The position numbers were made by a program, and so were the translations under genes. A model generated the notes under the pieces. It worked only from the letters and a program-made list of their open reading frames with translations. It was not told the DNA's origin and ran no database searches. Shown piece by piece: positions 51,934 to 58,219 of a stretch of DNA of 58,219 bases; position 1 is the first letter of the stretch, and each line of letters starts with the position of its first letter. Origin of the DNA: Flavobacteriales bacterium (GTDB lineage: Bacteria; Bacteroidota; Bacteroidia; Flavobacteriales_D; Sanyastnellaceae); assembly GCA_019694805.1 (NCBI GenBank), contig JAIBBG010000015.1, positions 1 through 58,219 of the forward strand, given 5' to 3'.

Positions 51934-52296
51934 ATGAAATTTGAAGTAAATCCTCAGGACAAAGTAGTTGTGATCAGCACCAAAGTTGAAAAACTTGATG
52001 CTATTCATGCTCCTGAATTGAAAAGTGAAATTGTTATGTTGAATAAAGACGGATCGAAGAATATCATCATCGATTTGTCTGAAACAAGATATATCGACTC
52101 ATCAGGATTGAGTGCACTCCTCGTGGGCAACAGACTTTGTCGCGATGCCAACGGCTCATTTGTGCTGTGTGGCCTTCAGGACAATGTAAAAAAACTCATT
52201 ACCATTTCACAACTGGAATCGGTATTGAAAATCACACCAACCAGAAACGAAGCCGTTGATCTGGTTTATATGGAAGAAGTTGAAAGAGATTTATAA
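51934..52296 (+). CDS. STAS-domain protein (anti-sigma factor antagonist type)
   Basis: 120-residue cytoplasmic STAS protein. The conserved turn RYIDSSGLSALL contains the serine (Ser56 or Ser57) that is phosphorylated in SpoIIAA-type antagonists. The rest follows the fold (VVVISTKVEKLDAIHAPELK, NIIIDLSET, VLCGLQDNVKKLITISQL). Phosphorylation would switch binding to a kinase/anti-sigma partner; none is adjacent. The SiaB-like kinase in this window is over 30 kb away. The start at 51934 lies 16 bp past the -7 box. The next gene begins 9 nt after the stop, so the two may be cotranscribed. Confidence 0.9.
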   Translation: MKFEVNPQDKVVVISTKVEKLDAIHAPELKSEIVMLNKDGSKNIIIDLSETRYIDSSGLSALLVGNRLCRDANGSFVLCGLQDNVKKLITISQLESVLKITPTRNEAVDLVYMEEVERDL

Positions 52297-52305
52297 TAGT
52301 ACTTT

Positions 52306-53106
52306 ATGAAGAAAATTTTTTACGCTGCAATCTTTATCCTCGCTCCTTTTACAATGGTATCACAATGTGATCCATCTGCTCATGATTGGGCAGGTGCCAC
52401 ATTCGGGGTTTCTCCTGACCCAACAGTGGGCGAGAATTTTGATGCCGCTGTGCAGTACCAACCATACGCAGACGAAGTTTATGTACTCTGTCCAACCAGC
52501 GTAGGTGATGTAGTTCCTGAGTATGCAAATATTCCATTGGCCATCGACTCGATTAGTCTCGATAGTATTACCATCAACAATGGAATTGCCGACGTTCAGA
52601 TTTCTACCATAGGTCTCAACATGACTTGCAACAATAATGGTGAATCAGAAAATCCTTGTATGTTTTTTCCAGGGAATGCCTATTGTGGAGATATCGCAGG
52701 AACTCCTACTGCAGCCGGCACTTTCGATGTGAAAATCTTTGTTACTGTTCACTTCAATTTCTTTGGACCACAATCTCTGCCTTACAGCTTTGAAGGTTAT
52801 GTGCTTGAAATTGCTTCTGCAAACAGTGTACAGGAAACCATCGCTTCTAATTTTGTTTTGGGCCAAAACAATCCGAATCCAGCTTCATCATTCACCAATG
52901 TGTCTTTTCAGGTTGCTCAAGCTCAAGATGTGACGATCACCGTGTGCAATCTGGTTGGTGAAGTTGTTTATCAAAGAGATTTGAAAGCGAAAAGAGGCGA
53001 TAATCAGTTCAGAATGGAGACCGCAGGTTTTGAAACTGGCGTTTATCTTTACTCTATTCAGACATTGGACAAGAAACTCACACGTAAAATGATTGTGCAG
53101 CATTAA
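52306..53106 (+). CDS. Secreted protein with T9SS type A sorting domain
   Basis: 266-residue exported protein of unknown function. Signal peptide (MKKIFYAAIFILAPFTMVSQ), then a beta-rich domain with several cysteines (CDPSAHDWAGATFGVSPDPT, MTCNNNGESENPCMFFPGNA). The C-terminal 80 residues are a standard T9SS type A domain: NFVLGQNNPNPASSFTNVSF, ITVCNLVGEVVYQRDL, ETGVYLYSIQT and the final KKLTRKMIVQH. The N-terminal domain is not recognised. It lies 9 nt after the STAS gene and ends at a strong terminator. Confidence 0.85.
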   Translation: MKKIFYAAIFILAPFTMVSQCDPSAHDWAGATFGVSPDPTVGENFDAAVQYQPYADEVYVLCPTSVGDVVPEYANIPLAIDSISLDSITINNGIADVQISTIGLNMTCNNNGESENPCMFFPGNAYCGDIAGTPTAAGTFDVKIFVTVHFNFFGPQSLPYSFEGYVLEIASANSVQETIASNFVLGQNNPNPASSFTNVSFQVAQAQDVTITVCNLVGEVVYQRDLKAKRGDNQFRMETAGFETGVYLYSIQTLDKKLTRKMIVQH

Positions 53107-53123
53107 TTGCACGCATTATGCAA

Positions 53124-53131
53124 GATATTTG
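53124..53131 (+). promoter_or_regulatory. Near-consensus -7 box for rnz, next to the terminator
   Basis: GATATTTG, one base off TAnnTTTG, directly abutting the stem of the upstream terminator. It is the only candidate promoter before rnz. Confidence 0.45.
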
Positions 53132-53160
53132 ACCGTCCCATTCAGGGACGGTTTTTTTTT
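53132..53160 (+). terminator. Strong terminator after the T9SS-tail gene
   Basis: ACCGTCCC-attca-GGGACGGT with a 9-nt T run. Only 2 bases separate it from the rnz start codon. Confidence 0.9.
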
Positions 53161-53162
53161 CA

Positions 53163-54077
53163 TTGAACTTTGAAGTTACCATATTAGGTTGTGGTGCCGC
53201 TGCTCCAACCAGCAGGCACAATCCTTCGGCGCAGGTGATCAATTTGCACGATAAACTATTCCTGATCGATTGCGGAGAAGGCACACAAATGCAGATGCGG
53301 AAATTCAAAGTGAAAATGCAGCGTATCAATCATGTTTTCATTTCGCATTTGCATGGTGATCATTATCTCGGATTGATGGGATTCATTTCCAGTATGCACT
53401 TATTGGGAAGAAAAGCCAAGCTCCACATTTTTGGCCCACAAGAATTGTGGGAAATCATTCAATTACAATTGCGCGCATCGCATACTTTTTTGGTCTACGA
53501 GTTGGAATTTCATCCGGTGGATGATGATGAAAAGCGGATGATTTTCGAGGATACAACCTTGCGCGTTTTTTCAATTCCACTCAAACACCGCATTCCATGC
53601 TGTGGATACATTTTTGAGGAAAAGGAAAGAAAACCCAAAATCAAAAAGGAAGAAATAGCTCGATATGATCTGCAACCGTCGCAAATCATTTCTTTAAAAA
53701 ATGGCAATGACATCACACTGGATGATGGAACATTGATTCGATCTGAAGATGTGTGTATTCCATCAGAACCGATCAGGAGCTATGCGTATTGTTCTGATAC
53801 CGCCTACGCAGAAAAAGTGATCGAAGCAGTAAAAGGCGTCACTACCATCTATCATGAATCGACATTTCTTGATGCAGAAAAGGAGAGGGCTAAAGAGACA
53901 TTTCACAGCACAGCAACACAAGCTGGTATAGTCGCTCAACGCGCAGAAGCCAGAAAACTCATTTTAGGCCATTTCAGTTCGAGATACACCGATGACACTG
54001 AATTTTTGAATGAAGCACGAATACAATTCGATCAAGTATGGCTTGCCGATGAAGGTACCATTTTTCACATTGAGTGA
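53163..54077 (+). CDS. rnz: Ribonuclease Z
   Basis: tRNA 3'-processing endonuclease of the metallo-beta-lactamase fold, 304 residues. The zinc motif HLHGDH (62-67) is intact, with VTILGCGAAAPTSRHNPSA at the start and LIDCGEGTQMQMR. The exosite arm region (YIFEEKERKPKIKKEEI) is present, as are YCSDTAYAEKV, a late HEST and ILGHFSSRYTD. Start codon is TTG at 53163: the conserved N-terminus MNFEVTILG begins exactly there and no ATG is available upstream in frame. The codon lies 2 nt behind the T run of the previous gene's terminator, so its mRNA leader must be very short. Confidence 0.93.
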   Translation: MNFEVTILGCGAAAPTSRHNPSAQVINLHDKLFLIDCGEGTQMQMRKFKVKMQRINHVFISHLHGDHYLGLMGFISSMHLLGRKAKLHIFGPQELWEIIQLQLRASHTFLVYELEFHPVDDDEKRMIFEDTTLRVFSIPLKHRIPCCGYIFEEKERKPKIKKEEIARYDLQPSQIISLKNGNDITLDDGTLIRSEDVCIPSEPIRSYAYCSDTAYAEKVIEAVKGVTTIYHESTFLDAEKERAKETFHSTATQAGIVAQRAEARKLILGHFSSRYTDDTEFLNEARIQFDQVWLADEGTIFHIE

Positions 54078-54087
54078 GTAAAATGCA

Positions 54088-55047
54088 TCAGATCATTTCA
54101 ACCTGACGCGCCACTTTCTGCAGAATTTCGAATACCGTTTCCGCCATGACATTTTCACTGTCCAATGTGGGATTGATTTCTGTGAACTCTAAGCAGCACG
54201 TTCTTTCATTCTGAAGAAACTCCAAAATCAAATCTGCAGCTTCTCTTTCATTGATACCTCCTTTTACCGGTGTACCTGTACCTCGAGACACTGTTGGATC
54301 CATGGAGTCCACATCAAAACTGATGTAAATTCTATCGCAATGACTGAGGTATTTCAGCAACTCCCGGCTTAGTTTGGTAACGCCGGTTTTTCTGACTTCA
54401 TTGGTGGTAACAACTTTGACTTTGTTTTTCTTGATCAGATTGGCTTCCTGATCTTCAAAATCACGCAGACAGATATAAATGAGATCTCGGTATTCAATTT
54501 TTGGCGACATATCGCCAACGTTTTTGAGCATTTCCCACAACTCAATCGTTTCATAGTCGAGGTCATTCACCTTCTCTTCGATGTTGTCCTCATTGAGTGA
54601 TGTAGCCAAAGGCATTCCATGCATATTACCACTTGGAGTGGTATATGGAGAGTGGAGGTCTGCGTGTGCATCGATCCATATAACACCTAGGCGTGATTCC
54701 GGATAGGCCATTTTAATACCAGCAATGGTTCCGCCTGCACTGCTATGGTCTCCACTGATCAACAAAGGAAATCTGCCATCACGAAGTGTATCCCTCACTG
54801 CCGCTCCAACGCGTTCATACATTTTCAGTACGCTGCGAATATGTTTGGCATATCGGCTTCCGGGATTGTTGAGTAACGCCTGATTATCGTTGGGAATGCT
54901 GATGCTTTTGTAATTGCGAAAAAACTGTGAGCGGAAATCCAGGGCCGCAATTTTTACGGCTTCAATTCCTAAGCTTGCACCACGAGTGCCGGCTCCAACT
55001 TCACTGGGGACTTCAATGAGCCTGATATTCTTTTCCTTTTTCGTCAT
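54088..55047 (-). CDS. Arginase family protein
   Basis: 319-residue ureohydrolase. All metal-binding segments of the family are present: GDHSSAGGT, WIDAHADLH, SFDVDSMDP and a late CLEFTEINP. SGNMHGMPLATS is the substrate-loop signature of arginases, not agmatinases, so arginine hydrolysis to ornithine and urea is the best guess. The start MTKKEKNIRLIEVPSEVGAG follows a consensus box at 55053-55060 by only 5 bp, giving a nearly leaderless mRNA. It is convergent with rnz, 10 nt between the stops. Confidence 0.9.
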   Translation of the reverse strand: MTKKEKNIRLIEVPSEVGAGTRGASLGIEAVKIAALDFRSQFFRNYKSISIPNDNQALLNNPGSRYAKHIRSVLKMYERVGAAVRDTLRDGRFPLLISGDHSSAGGTIAGIKMAYPESRLGVIWIDAHADLHSPYTTPSGNMHGMPLATSLNEDNIEEKVNDLDYETIELWEMLKNVGDMSPKIEYRDLIYICLRDFEDQEANLIKKNKVKVVTTNEVRKTGVTKLSRELLKYLSHCDRIYISFDVDSMDPTVSRGTGTPVKGGINEREAADLILEFLQNERTCCLEFTEINPTLDSENVMAETVFEILQKVARQVEMI

Positions 55048-55052
55048 ATCGG

Positions 55053-55060
55053 CAAAGATA
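55053..55060 (-). promoter_or_regulatory. -7 promoter box of the arginase gene
   Basis: Minus-strand TATCTTTG, 5 bp before the ATG, implying a transcript that begins at or near the start codon. Confidence 0.62.
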
Positions 55061-55146
55061 ACAATAGTATCATTTGGGTTTGTGATCGCGGATGTGCCTT
55101 CTATTTCGTTAATTTTCTCATATTTGACGCACCAATCAAGCAGGCC

Positions 55147-55314
55147 ATGAGTTTTTACGTCATTACCATCACCTTTACACTTCTTTTTATTGTATATGCG
55201 CTTTATCTTTTGTTCATCAAAAGGACTTTTCGCAAAGAATTCAGAAGTGCGATCATGCCTGGGCTCTTTCTCATTTCCGTTTGGGCGGCGATTTATTACT
55301 TGATATTTTCTTAA
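55147..55314 (+). CDS. Small two-helix membrane protein (55 residues)
   Basis: A short gene encoding two hydrophobic helices joined by a basic loop: helix 1 FYVITITFTLLFIVYALYLL, loop FIKRTFRKEFRSAIMP, helix 2 GLFLISVWAAIYYLIF. The positive loop predicts both ends on the outer side. A box CATATTTG (55119-55126), one base off consensus, lies 20 bp before the ATG, supporting expression. Function unknown; such hairpin proteins often bind and tune larger membrane complexes. It is divergent from the arginase gene. Confidence 0.65.
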   Translation: MSFYVITITFTLLFIVYALYLLFIKRTFRKEFRSAIMPGLFLISVWAAIYYLIFS

Positions 55315-55463
55315 TTCGAAATGCTGGTTTTATTCAGCTACAAAAAACAATAGTCCTTTGTTATTGAATCAACCATTCTGTTCATAACTCTCCGATTTTT
55401 TGACGAACCAACAAAACAAAATGGCGTTCAAGTGAAGTGTATCGGATGTAAAATTTTGAATGT

Positions 55464-56234
55464 ATGAAATGCATCTTCCTGGGGATAATTATTGTGCTCT
55501 TTTCCTTTCCATTGAGTGGTCAGCAAAATCTTCGCGAAAAGGTCAATAAAATCAATCAATGGTATAAGGAGCAATCGGAATTGCCCATGAATGATCAAAA
55601 CCAGAATAGGATTGATGAACTCAATGTAAAGATCACAGATATGCTATTACAAGTATTGAATGATCCAAAAGCGTTATCTTATCCACTTGAACGATGGCTT
55701 AATCTGAGTTTTATCAAATCATCCGACAACCACATACGGGTTTTCTCCTGGGCTGAAAGAACTGGAGGATCCTTTCAAACCAACATCAATATACTCTATG
55801 TGACATTGCAAGGACATTACCCAAAGGGAATGCGCATGGAAGATTATTCGGCGACAGAAGGTGAATTCAGATATTACCAGGGCACCATCGATAAAATCTA
55901 CGAACTCCAAGAGGAAGGTCATACCGAATACCTGCTCATGGGAGGCGGAATCAGTTGCAACACATGTGTCTTTGATTATACCCTTTTGTTGAGTTTGACA
56001 GAGTATTGGGTTCAGCCAGAATTTTGTTTGGTGCATGATTATCGAGTGGGTGATGGAAAGGCGTTCTATGATGCTGATTCGCGTATACTCACTTTCGATT
56101 ATACTGTAGATCTTGATGACAGCCTTTATGGGACGAATTGTTCGGATGGAGAAAAATTGAACGAAAACACTTGTCGCTTTTTTACCCGGTATATATGGCT
56201 GGGAAACACCTTCATTCCCTTTCTCGGAAACTGA
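55464..56234 (+). CDS. Hypothetical exported protein
   Basis: 256-residue protein not recognised as a named family. It has a signal peptide (MKCIFLGIIIVLFSFPLSGQ) and a helical segment (LREKVNKINQWYKEQSELPM). An all-beta domain follows (HIRVFSWAERTGGSFQTNIN, GMRMEDYSATEGEFRYYQGT, EYLLMGGGISCNTCVFDYTL). Four later cysteines (Cys-x-x-Cys in ISCNTC, then NCSDGEKLNENTC) suggest disulfides. It ends in WLGNTFIPFLGN, without a T9SS tail. The start at 55464 is set by the signal peptide. Preceding 149 bp contain no exact promoter consensus. Confidence 0.72.
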   Translation: MKCIFLGIIIVLFSFPLSGQQNLREKVNKINQWYKEQSELPMNDQNQNRIDELNVKITDMLLQVLNDPKALSYPLERWLNLSFIKSSDNHIRVFSWAERTGGSFQTNINILYVTLQGHYPKGMRMEDYSATEGEFRYYQGTIDKIYELQEEGHTEYLLMGGGISCNTCVFDYTLLLSLTEYWVQPEFCLVHDYRVGDGKAFYDADSRILTFDYTVDLDDSLYGTNCSDGEKLNENTCRFFTRYIWLGNTFIPFLGN

Positions 56235-56327
56235 GATTTATGGGATATTCCACATACCGAAGTCTATTTCATGACTATTCATTTTTCCATGAAATGATAA
56301 TCTGTTACATTGCGGCAAATTCATTCC

Positions 56328-56600
56328 ATGAGTATTACAGATCTTGCCAAAGACAAAGTCATTCTGATCGACTGGATCCTAAAACAGGAGAAAGCACAAA
56401 ATCTAAAATCGCTTTTACAACTGACCGAAAGTATCGACAACGAAACAGCAAACCTTTCGAGAAATGCAGGTTATCGTGGTAAAGGAATTCCTGTAAGTAT
56501 GTCGCAACTTCGCACAAACTTCGCTGAAGCCATTTCCCAAATTGAAAGAGGAGAATTCAAGTCCCTCGAAGATGTAGAACAGGAGTCAGACAAGTGGTAA
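56328..56600 (+). CDS. Small protein with antitoxin-like C-terminus
   Basis: 90-residue soluble protein. The C-terminal SMSQLRTNFAEAISQIERGE with FKSLEDVEQESDKW has the shape of type II antitoxins that end in a helix, a short IxxGE turn and a charged xExxxW tail. The N-terminal half (LAKDKVILIDWILKQEKAQN) is helical. No toxin-like gene (RelE/ParE, PIN, Fic) is adjacent on either side, so it would be an orphan or have another function. The start at 56328 (MSITDLAKDK) is chosen over the in-frame 56310; the region before it is AT-rich. Confidence 0.6.
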   Translation: MSITDLAKDKVILIDWILKQEKAQNLKSLLQLTESIDNETANLSRNAGYRGKGIPVSMSQLRTNFAEAISQIERGEFKSLEDVEQESDKW

Positions 56601-56741
56601 TCTGTCATATTCTACTTCAAGGCTAATGATAGAATTGTAAGTTTCGGCATTCTTTGACCACTGAAATCGGGTTTAACCATGTGAGTTAGGGTGTATTTTG
56701 CCGCTTCTTTGTATTTGTTTTTTAATCCTGCAATGATTTTT

Positions 56742-58219
56742 ATGAAAAGAACTTTACTCGCATGCCTTTGCGCTGCTTTGACAACCATTACCAGTGCACA
56801 GACTCCATGCGAAAACGGCATGGCTGGCGAATATCCATGCGACAATATCGATCTCTTGGCGTTCATGCCGATGTCTGAAATTGGCGGTGGAGCCAATACC
56901 AATGACATATGGGGTTGGGTAAGTCCATTATCAGGCCATGAGTATGCGCTGGTTGGTTGCTCCAATGGAACTGCTTTTGTTGACATTTCCGATCCGGTGA
57001 ATCCCGTGTATCTCGGCTTATTACCAACACACACCGTGAACAGTTTATGGAGGGATCTTGAGACTTACAACAACTACGTTTTTATTGGCAGTGAAGCAGC
57101 AGGTCACGGACTTCAGATTTTCGATCTCATGCAACTCGATGCTGTAACCAATGCTCCGGTGACATTCGAAGAATCTGCATATTACGGAGGATTTGGCCAT
57201 AGCCATACCATCACCATCAATACTGCAACGGGATTTCTTTACGCCATGGGATCCGATACTTTCGAAGGTGGATTGCACATTGTGGATATCCACAATCCAC
57301 TGGTTCCGACATTGGCCGGAGGCTTCAGTGAAGATGGTTATACACACGACGGATATGTATGGCTCTATGATGGGCCTGATCCAAATTTTCAGGGAAAAGA
57401 AATCTTTTTCGCTTGCAATGAAGAAGAACTTACCATTGTGGATGTCACAGACAAGAGCGATTGTCAACTCATCACCAGCCATGATTATGAAGGAGAAGCT
57501 CCCGTTGGATACATCCATCAGGGTTGGGTAACCAAAGACAAGTCTCATTTTCTGATTGACGATGAACTGGATGAAATACAGATCGGAAATGCTCAAGAAC
57601 CCTATGGAACAAGGACGCATATGTTCGATATCACTTCATTGGAAAATGTAAGTTATCAGGGTTTTTATGAAAACAACAATACTTCGATAGACCACAATCT
57701 TTATGTACTCGATCAATTCGTTTATCAGAGCAATTATAGAAGTGGCGTGCGCGTGGTAGATGCGGTGCATATTGATGATGCCGTCCTCACTGAGGTCGGT
57801 TACTTCGATTTGTATCCTCTGAATGACTTTGCGCAATTCAGTGGAACATGGAGTAACTATCCTTACTTGCCGAGCGGTGTCAACATTGCTACAAGCATGT
57901 ATGAAGGATTCTTTATCCTGCGTCCGCGATTGTTATACTTCACAGACAACAATGTTGAAGTATGTGGTGTTGATCAATTGGTTTTAGAACTGAATGTGAA
58001 TGCTGAGATCGCATTTCCAGTGACGGCTAGCATTCAGGGTTTGCCTGGCGCTGCTGTGCCATGGACCCTCATCAATGAAACAGGTAATTATGAAATTGTC
58101 ATCAATCAATTGAATGGTTTGCCTTCAGGAACGTATTTTCCAGACATCGTATTGAATACTGTTTTTGGAGAACAATACTTAGTTCCATTCAAACTATCGT
58201 TCACTGGAGGATCACCACA
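56742..58219 (+). CDS. Choice-of-anchor B family secreted protein (partial, 5' part)
   Basis: The frame is open to the end of the window (492 codons seen), so the C-terminus, probably carrying a T9SS sorting domain, is missing. A signal peptide (MKRTLLACLCAALTTITSAQ) is followed by a beta-propeller of LVIVD-type repeats. These include EYALVGCSNGTAFVDISDPV, NYVFIGSEAAGHGLQIFDLM, GGLHIVDIHNPL, ELTIVDVTDKSDC and RSGVRVVDAVHI. I assign it to the choice-of-anchor B family from the order HSHTITINTATGFLYAMGSD ... HDGYVWLYDGPD and DHNLYVLDQFVYQSNYRSGV. Role unknown, probably surface-associated. An in-frame ATG at 56733 would add three residues. Confidence 0.85.
   Translation, partial: MKRTLLACLCAALTTITSAQTPCENGMAGEYPCDNIDLLAFMPMSEIGGGANTNDIWGWVSPLSGHEYALVGCSNGTAFVDISDPVNPVYLGLLPTHTVNSLWRDLETYNNYVFIGSEAAGHGLQIFDLMQLDAVTNAPVTFEESAYYGGFGHSHTITINTATGFLYAMGSDTFEGGLHIVDIHNPLVPTLAGGFSEDGYTHDGYVWLYDGPDPNFQGKEIFFACNEEELTIVDVTDKSDCQLITSHDYEGEAPVGYIHQGWVTKDKSHFLIDDELDEIQIGNAQEPYGTRTHMFDITSLENVSYQGFYENNNTSIDHNLYVLDQFVYQSNYRSGVRVVDAVHIDDAVLTEVGYFDLYPLNDFAQFSGTWSNYPYLPSGVNIATSMYEGFFILRPRLLYFTDNNVEVCGVDQLVLELNVNAEIAFPVTASIQGLPGAAVPWTLINETGNYEIVINQLNGLPSGTYFPDIVLNTVFGEQYLVPFKLSFTGGSP

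Noticed and set aside
57045..57620. 191-residue minus-strand frame near the window end
   Set aside because: Antisense of the choice-of-anchor B gene, whose signal peptide and propeller repeats are convincing.
1..58219. tRNA, rRNA, insertion sequence or prophage genes
   Set aside because: I read for T-loop motifs, transposase motifs and integrase or capsid-like proteins and found none.

Overview
The window comes from a member of the Bacteroidota, most likely a Flavobacteriia-like lineage. The evidence is consistent across the window. Many genes are preceded by the Bacteroidota -7 box TAnnTTTG, and Shine-Dalgarno sequences are almost absent. There are several T9SS (type IX secretion) type A C-terminal tails and one CHU_C type B tail, a SusC/SusD pair, DUF4249, DUF3127 and DUF5004 proteins, and a DnaX without the usual zinc-binding insert. 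I see no rRNA, tRNA, CRISPR array, prophage or transposase. It reads as an ordinary chromosomal segment with a strong secreted-protein component.

Layout: 1-579 is the 3' part of ychF. 580-1600 is a gene-free island of palindromic repeats. 1658-7098 (+) holds a long-form GAPDH, a sterol-desaturase family protein, a secreted PKD/dockerin-like protein, an SRAP peptidase and a SIMPL-like protein. 7167-12652 holds an M1 peptidase facing clpS, an M48 lipoprotein, a TPR protein and a conserved secreted protein. 12656-20473 (-) holds a DUF4249/TonB-receptor pair, a HEAT-cyclophilin lipoprotein, a SiaB-like kinase, a small hypothetical and a WYL regulator. 20604-30225 is tightly packed housekeeping: muramidase-like protein, hydrolase, outer-membrane protein, DUF3127, DEAD helicase, flavin reductase, purE, nucleoside permease, S4 protein, dnaX and an AHSA1-VOC fusion.

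30382-39400 (-) is a polysaccharide-utilisation locus for an alpha-glucan. It contains SusC, SusD, a DUF5004 lipoprotein, a DUF4961-like binding protein and, upstream, a secreted GH13 amylase. The SusC and amylase promoters share an inverted repeat AGTGT-N7-ACACT that looks like a common operator. Directly behind the locus is a folded RNA of about 175 nt with a terminator, whose shape and bubble sequence resemble 6S RNA.

39674-58219 holds folD, very small membrane/lipoprotein genes, a large FG-GAP/ASPIC secreted protein, a 1917-residue surface protein built from Ig-like triplets and PKD domains, a lysyl-endopeptidase-like protease, a STAS protein, rnz, arginase, a 55-residue membrane protein, an orphan antitoxin-like protein, and the 5' part of a choice-of-anchor B protein cut by the window end.

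The most interesting points are the 6S-like RNA fused to the 3' end of the glucan locus, the A10 slippery run in dnaX where either frameshift gives a short gamma-like product, the shared glucan operator, the A-B-C triplet architecture of the giant surface protein, the SSB-like tail on the DUF3127 protein, and an rnz promoter that appears nested in the upstream gene's terminator.
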